Part shown: positions 5,610 through 8,255 of the stretch, piece after piece
Layout of the letters: each line of letters begins with the position of its first letter
Position numbering within the stretch: position 1 is the first letter of the stretch
DNA from: Candidatus Saccharimonadota bacterium
Lineage (GTDB): Bacteria > Patescibacteriota > Saccharimonadia > Saccharimonadales > EFPC-124
DNA length: 8,255 nt
Assembly (NCBI GenBank): GCA_016880595.1
Contig: JAEHDC010000072.1
Location: forward strand, 1-8,255
Reading direction: 5' to 3'
Notes under the pieces: model-generated
The model's database searches: none
What the model was told of the DNA's origin: nothing
Seen by the model: the letters and a program-made list of their open reading frames with translations, nothing else
Position numbers and translations under genes: made by a program

Positions 5610-6218
5610 GTGAGCATTTATGAAATGCTCGAGACGGCCATTCGCAAATCCGCAGGAAACCGCAGGCAAGCTATTAGGAAATATCGTCGCAGTTCAAGCC
5701 TTGAGAGCTATTTTACAGCCCAGTATTTTAAAATGACTGCAGCATCTGCTGCTTCTGGGGTCGGAGGTCTTATATCTGGCACGATCTTAACGGGAGTTGC
5801 TCTAACAACCTTCTTTCGTTGCGCCGCCAATATGACTTACGCCTATGGCGATCACATTAACGCACCAGTTGATGATGACGATATCTTTGGCGTCTTGGCT
5901 ATTTGGCTGGGCACGCAACCAGAAGATGTCTTTAACCAGACGCTGCGAGGGTTTAAGGTGGCTGGCGGTTCCGCGGCAGCGGGTCGAGCAGCTGAGTTTG
6001 CCGCCAAAAAAGCGTCAAGCAAAGCGCTTGATTTTTTGCTTCCCCGGATTACAAGTGAATTGGCTGCAAAAGTAGCCACAAAAGTTGCAGCCGGTGCCGT
6101 ACCAGCAGCTTCTGCGATAGTCCAAAGCATAATTGTTACAAACGATTACAGAAATATCCGGATAGCAATTAGAAAGTTCTACCAAGCAAAGCTCACCTAT
6201 CTACAATCTCAAGGATAA
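5610..6218 (+). CDS. Ala-rich, EcsC-like membrane-associated protein
   Basis: The 202-residue product begins with a basic, soluble segment (about residues 8-30, many Arg and Lys). A Gly/Ala-rich hydrophobic stretch follows (AASAASGVGGLISGTILTG, about 45-63) with small-residue zipper spacing, then a segment with FRCAANMTYAYGD and acidic DDDD. The C-terminal half is rich in Ala and Lys, with VPAASAIVQSIIV and a closing helix NIRIAIRKFY. This order (small-residue membrane-like stretch, an ia-YG motif, Ala/Lys helices, a late hydrophobic P-x-x-A segment, final helix) resembles the EcsC family (PF12787). EcsC is named after a gene near the Bacillus Ecs transporter and its molecular function is poorly known. 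The likeness is from memory of the layout, so it is tentative. A strong terminator follows the stop within 30 bases. Confidence 0.75.
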   Translation: MSIYEMLETAIRKSAGNRRQAIRKYRRSSSLESYFTAQYFKMTAASAASGVGGLISGTILTGVALTTFFRCAANMTYAYGDHINAPVDDDDIFGVLAIWLGTQPEDVFNQTLRGFKVAGGSAAAGRAAEFAAKKASSKALDFLLPRITSELAAKVATKVAAGAVPAASAIVQSIIVTNDYRNIRIAIRKFYQAKLTYLQSQG

Positions 6219-6245
6219 ACTAAAGCAATGAACGTTTCTGTTTCA

Positions 6246-6282
6246 TGGGGTTGTCTGGCAAAGGCAGCCCCACTTAATTTTT
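6246..6282 (+). terminator. Terminator of the two-gene cassette
   Basis: A 10-base stem with two G-U pairs (TGGGGTTGTC at 6246-6255, GGCAGCCCCA at 6263-6272) and a 7-base loop is followed by CTTAATTTTT. It lies 28 bases after the second stop and has typical rho-independent form. Confidence 0.8.
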
Positions 6283-6327
6283 ATTGATAAAACCAGCATT
6301 CAAGCCTATAGTCGCTAATCACTCCCC

Positions 6328-6356
6328 TTTACTTAAAGAACATTTTTTTGTATAAT
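6328..6356 (+). promoter_or_regulatory. Promoter of tRNA-Glu
   Basis: TTTACT (6328-6333) is separated by 17 bases from a perfect TATAAT (6351-6356). The start would fall near 6363, ten bases before the mature tRNA. Confidence 0.7.
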
Positions 6357-6372
6357 AGCTTAAGCCAAATAA

Positions 6373-6447
6373 GGCCCCTTCGTCTAATGGTTAGGACACT
6401 GGGTTTTCATCCCAGCAACACGGGTTCGAATCCCGTAGGGGTCACCA
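6373..6447 (+). tRNA. tRNA-Glu (anticodon UUC)
   Basis: All arms can be folded by eye. The acceptor GGCCCCT pairs with AGGGGTC, with one G-U at the second pair. The anticodon stem CTGGG/CCCAG holds the loop TTTTCAT, giving UUC. The T arm is ACGGG-TTCGAAT-CCCGT. The discriminator A is followed by an encoded CCA (6445-6447). The opening CCCCTTCGTCTA is typical of bacterial tRNA-Glu. It has its own promoter and terminator and marks the border between the cassette to the left and the AT-rich genes to the right. Confidence 0.97.
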
Positions 6448-6463
6448 TAAGTGAATACCAGAT

Positions 6464-6503
6464 CAAAAAGAGCTCGACAATTTGTTTCGTCGAACTCTTT
6501 TTG
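6464..6503 (+). terminator. Terminator after tRNA-Glu
   Basis: CAAAAAGAG-C-TCGAC (6464-6478) pairs with GTCGA-A-CTCTTTTTG (6489-6503) around a 10-base loop, with a single C/A mismatch. The run of T in the descending arm provides the release tract, and the A-rich ascending arm means it could also work from the opposite side. Confidence 0.75.
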
Positions 6504-6542
6504 TATTGACGCCTCAGTTGTTTTGAGTTCAATCCCTCTTAG

Positions 6543-6710
6543 ATAAAAAGGGGCGAACTTGAAGCACGCGCAAAAACGGAGCCAGATTACGAAATCGCAT
6601 AGACGCCAAAAGAAAAGGGGTTAGCTAATGCCGAGGAAGCTAAGCGCATTGGCCGGGCAGATGGATTTCCAGTGAGAATCTTTGGGGTACGCCTCAAGCC
6701 ATTCTTTGGG
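6543..6710 (+). pseudogene. Decayed coding fragment with in-frame stop
   Basis: One frame reads like protein across an internal TAG (6600-6602). Before it comes a helical, charged segment (GELEARAKTEPDYEIA). After it comes TPKEKGLANAEEAKRIGRAD followed by GFPVRIFGVRLKPFFG. No good start or Shine-Dalgarno is present, and the coding look fades after about 6710, though the frame stays open into tdk. It looks like the remnant of a gene whose family I cannot name. The rest of 6504-6776 shows no other gene. Chance open frame in an intergenic gap is the alternative. Confidence 0.35.
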
Positions 6711-6761
6711 AGCCGCAACAGCAATGCTTCCTGGAACGCTAGACTGGCGCCATGTATATTT

Positions 6762-6767
6762 GATAAT
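6762..6767 (+). promoter_or_regulatory. Candidate tdk -10 box
   Basis: GATAAT lies nine bases before the tdk ATG, with no clear -35. A start near 6774 would give an almost leaderless mRNA, which matches the absence of a Shine-Dalgarno. The sequence is AT-rich, so the match is weak evidence. Confidence 0.3.
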
Positions 6768-6776
6768 ATTAATTAT

Positions 6777-7325
6777 ATGTCATTCACACTTATTATTGGA
6801 CCAATGAAAAGCGGCAAATCGCTAGAGTTAATCGGCAGCACAACACCTTATAAATATGCGAACAAAAAAACGTTATTCGTTCAACCAAAAATAAATACAA
6901 GAGATAAAAAAGTGTCTTCTAGGGCCGGGGTTATGGCCGAATCGACCGCCGTCTCTTCATTGCATGAAATAGAAGCTCAATTTGATGTCATTGGTGTTGA
7001 TGAAATTCACATGTTTAGCATAGAGGATGCAACTATTGTAGAGGCCTGGATTTTGCAAGGAAAAAAGGTATTCATTAGCGGCCTCGATATTGACTACAGG
7101 GGCCAAATGTTTCCCATAATACAACGTTTATTAGAGCTAAAACCTGATGTAGTAATATTTAAAAAAGCTATCTGCGATTTGTGCGGGCGACATTCCGCTT
7201 ATTTTTCGCAAATAACTCAAAATTCTAAGCCCGTATTATCCGATCTTCCGTCCATCATACCGGAAGACGGAACCTATGAGTACCAAGCAAGATGTCGAAA
7301 TTGTTATCAAAAATATCATCAGTAG
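6777..7325 (+). CDS. tdk: Thymidine kinase (type II)
   Basis: The enzyme phosphorylates thymidine with ATP for nucleotide salvage, in keeping with a reduced organism that takes up nucleosides. The 182 residues carry the P-loop GPMKSGKS (8-15), an Arg/Gly pair before the lasso (SSRAG, 47-51), and VDEIHMF (74-80), where Glu76 is the expected base; many homologues have DEAQFF, so Gln is His78 here. Also present are GLDIDYRGQMF (102-112) and two zinc-binding pairs, CDLC (133-136) and CRNC (173-176), making a full zinc site. The frame extends upstream to a GTG at 6672, but those 35 residues are not family-like, so ATG 6777 is chosen. The coding sequence is markedly AT-rich: 6841-6900 holds only 16 G or C. 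Its stop is one base from that of the opposing dehydrogenase. Confidence 0.93.
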   Translation: MSFTLIIGPMKSGKSLELIGSTTPYKYANKKTLFVQPKINTRDKKVSSRAGVMAESTAVSSLHEIEAQFDVIGVDEIHMFSIEDATIVEAWILQGKKVFISGLDIDYRGQMFPIIQRLLELKPDVVIFKKAICDLCGRHSAYFSQITQNSKPVLSDLPSIIPEDGTYEYQARCRNCYQKYHQ

Positions 7326-7326
7326 G

Positions 7327-8091
7327 CTACACTATTGTATAGCCGCCGTCAACCATTAAGTTTACACCTGTAATAAATCTGGCTTCGTCTGAAGCAAGAA
7401 ATAAAGCTGCATTAGCCACGTCATATGGCGTCCCAACACTTTTTATTGCAGTTTTACTACTTTCAATTTTTTTAAATTCCTCTAATGTTATCCCCATCTT
7501 TTTAGCATGTTTGTCTGAAGCGCTTGTAATTATTGTACCTGGGCTTATGCAGTTAACTCTGATACCATATTCACCCAAGTCTAAAGCTAGATTTTTAGTC
7601 ATCTGTATAATCGTCGCTTTCGTTGCGCTGTATGTCAAAAAATTATGTTGCGCTATTACGCCGGAGATTGAAGCAAGATTGACTATGGATCCACTTTTTT
7701 GCTTTATCATAGAATTTGATACAAGCTGCGTTATGTGGGCCGCACCGTATACATTGACGCTAAAAGAGTCCCTCCAATCCTGTCGAGTAGCACTAATTCC
7801 TTTCAGAACAAAACGAGCCGCATTATTTATTAAAATATCAATATCACCATGAGAGCTAAGTACCGCGTCAATAGTTTCGCTCACAGACACCTCATCGGAT
7901 AAATCCGAATGGATGCAAGTTATATTCCTCTTGCCTTGCTTGACACCCAACTTAAGGCGCCCTAACCCACGCTCATCAATGTCAATAGCTATAACAAAAG
8001 CCCCCTCTTCAGCAAAGCGCCTGGCAATTTCAAAACCGATTCCGGCAGCTGCGCCAGTTACTATGGCCACTTTTTTATTTAGGCGCATCAT
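7327..8091 (-). CDS. Classical short-chain dehydrogenase/reductase (SDR family)
   Basis: SDR enzymes oxidise or reduce alcohols and ketones with NAD(P). The 254 residues are the usual single Rossmann domain. The cofactor loop TGAAAGIG is at 12-19, Asp37 ends the second strand (IAIDID) and favours NAD(H), and NNAA is at 89-92. The catalytic set Asn113, Ser141, Tyr154 and Lys158 (YSATK) is complete, with SPGTI after it and the typical MVDGGYTIV end. The substrate cannot be read from sequence; FabG-like and sugar or alcohol dehydrogenase roles are all possible, and the NAD preference argues mildly against FabG. Two ATG codons in a row open the frame; the first is given, without a good Shine-Dalgarno nearby. 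A long inverted repeat lies seven bases upstream. Confidence 0.93.
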   Translation of the reverse strand: MMRLNKKVAIVTGAAAGIGFEIARRFAEEGAFVIAIDIDERGLGRLKLGVKQGKRNITCIHSDLSDEVSVSETIDAVLSSHGDIDILINNAARFVLKGISATRQDWRDSFSVNVYGAAHITQLVSNSMIKQKSGSIVNLASISGVIAQHNFLTYSATKATIIQMTKNLALDLGEYGIRVNCISPGTIITSASDKHAKKMGITLEEFKKIESSKTAIKSVGTPYDVANAALFLASDEARFITGVNLMVDGGYTIV

Positions 8092-8098
8092 TACAGCG

Positions 8099-8133
8099 CT
8101 TAACAGACCCTTCCGTCCGGATGTCTCGTTAAG
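8099..8133 (-). repeat. Imperfect inverted repeat in the SDR leader
   Basis: CTTAACAGAC (8099-8108) pairs with GTCT-C-GTTAAG (8123-8133) with one bulged C, around 14 bases that can pair further (TCCG/CGGA). It ends seven bases before the SDR start. On the minus strand the loop side carries GGAAGGG. It could be a repressor operator or a leader hairpin holding the ribosome site. Confidence 0.5.
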
Positions 8134-8255
8134 ACCTCTGGATCATATAAGGGTATAGTGACACCCTCCCAATATAATCAACACATAGTCTCTCTGGAGC
8201 TATATAATTAGCAAATAATACGTGTTGGGCTGCAGTGCGGCGTTAGCCGCTGACT
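8134..8255. other. Non-coding right edge upstream of the SDR gene
   Basis: No convincing gene is seen. On the minus strand weak promoter-like elements occur (TTGGGA, 17 bases, TATATG, around 8145-8175), with an unused Shine-Dalgarno-like GGGAGGG near 8165-8171. A small hairpin GCGGC-gtta-GCCGC lies at 8237-8250, close to the cut edge. Confidence 0.3.

Noticed and set aside
6672..6776. GTG at 6672 as start of thymidine kinase
   Set aside because: The 35 added residues are not part of the family and belong to the decayed fragment; the P-loop is correctly placed from ATG 6777.
8123..8171. Short leader peptide after GGGAGGG upstream of the SDR gene
   Set aside because: The GTG start is directly adjacent to the Shine-Dalgarno-like run with no spacing, and the frame ends after 12 codons without a meaningful codon pattern.
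8099..8250. GCTTAAC and GTTAGCC elements suggesting an integron attC site
   Set aside because: The inverted repeat is too short for attC, the core ends do not fit GTTRRRY at both sides, and there is no cassette pattern or integrase.
1..8255. Non-standard code with UGA or UAG read as amino acids
   Set aside because: tpiA ends properly on TGA and pgk, Nudix, tdk and SDR end on TAG at the expected family C-termini; the TAG at 6600 lies in a fragment with no other sign of being an active gene.
1..8255. CRISPR array, insertion sequence, rRNA, origin
   Set aside because: No spaced repeat series, transposase, rRNA segment or DnaA-box cluster was seen; the only tandem repeat is the GATGA run.

Overview
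The window reads as a chromosomal piece of a streamlined bacterium, probably of the Patescibacteria/CPR and most likely Saccharibacteria-like. This is inferred from the style of the proteins: compact and divergent glycolytic enzymes, a proline/alanine/arginine-rich low-complexity protein behind tpiA, and a stand-alone type II thymidine kinase. No taxonomic marker such as rRNA is present. TAA, TAG and TGA all act as stops (TGA ends tpiA), so there is no sign of the UGA recoding seen in some CPR lineages.

Positions 1-5109 hold three glycolytic genes on the minus strand: pyk, pgk and tpiA, with an unknown low-complexity gene downstream of tpiA that runs off the left edge. They are not a simple operon. 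A plus-strand gene of unknown function (3175-3636) sits between pyk and pgk, and a plus-strand Nudix hydrolase (1440-1892) sits between pgk and tpiA. Neighbours are therefore alternately convergent and divergent: Nudix/pgk converge with an 8-base gap, the 3175 gene and pyk converge on a strong shared hairpin, and pgk diverges from the 3175 gene at a compact bidirectional promoter whose two -10 boxes share bases and whose spacer is a 15-base palindrome. The glycolytic proteins carry unusual active-site residues. Pgk has Lys for the catalytic Arg and Asn for the Asp of GGGDT. Pyk has the Leu-Gln-Lys-Leu signature linked to K+-independent enzymes.

Positions 5158-6285 form a self-contained plus-strand two-gene cassette. 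It has an extended -10 promoter, a 12-base palindrome in the leader, two genes each with a good Shine-Dalgarno and a GTG start, and a rho-independent terminator. The first encodes a 109-residue unknown Gly/Ala-rich protein. The second is an Ala-rich, probably membrane-associated protein of EcsC-like layout. This is the least explained part of the window.

Positions 6328-6503 carry a tRNA-Glu(UUC) gene with its own promoter and terminator. To its right the sequence changes character: a decayed coding fragment with an in-frame stop (6543-6710), an AT-rich thymidine kinase gene (6777-7325), and on the opposite strand a classical short-chain dehydrogenase (7327-8091), whose leader contains a long imperfect inverted repeat (8099-8133). 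The tRNA-adjacent position, the gene debris and the AT-rich content suggest a region of gene turnover, but no tRNA 3'-end repeat marking an integrated element was found.

Translation signals are of two kinds. The Nudix gene, both cassette genes and the leftmost gene have recognisable Shine-Dalgarno sequences. pgk, pyk and tdk have none and instead have -10-like boxes 7-10 bases before the ATG, which predicts leaderless or nearly leaderless mRNAs.
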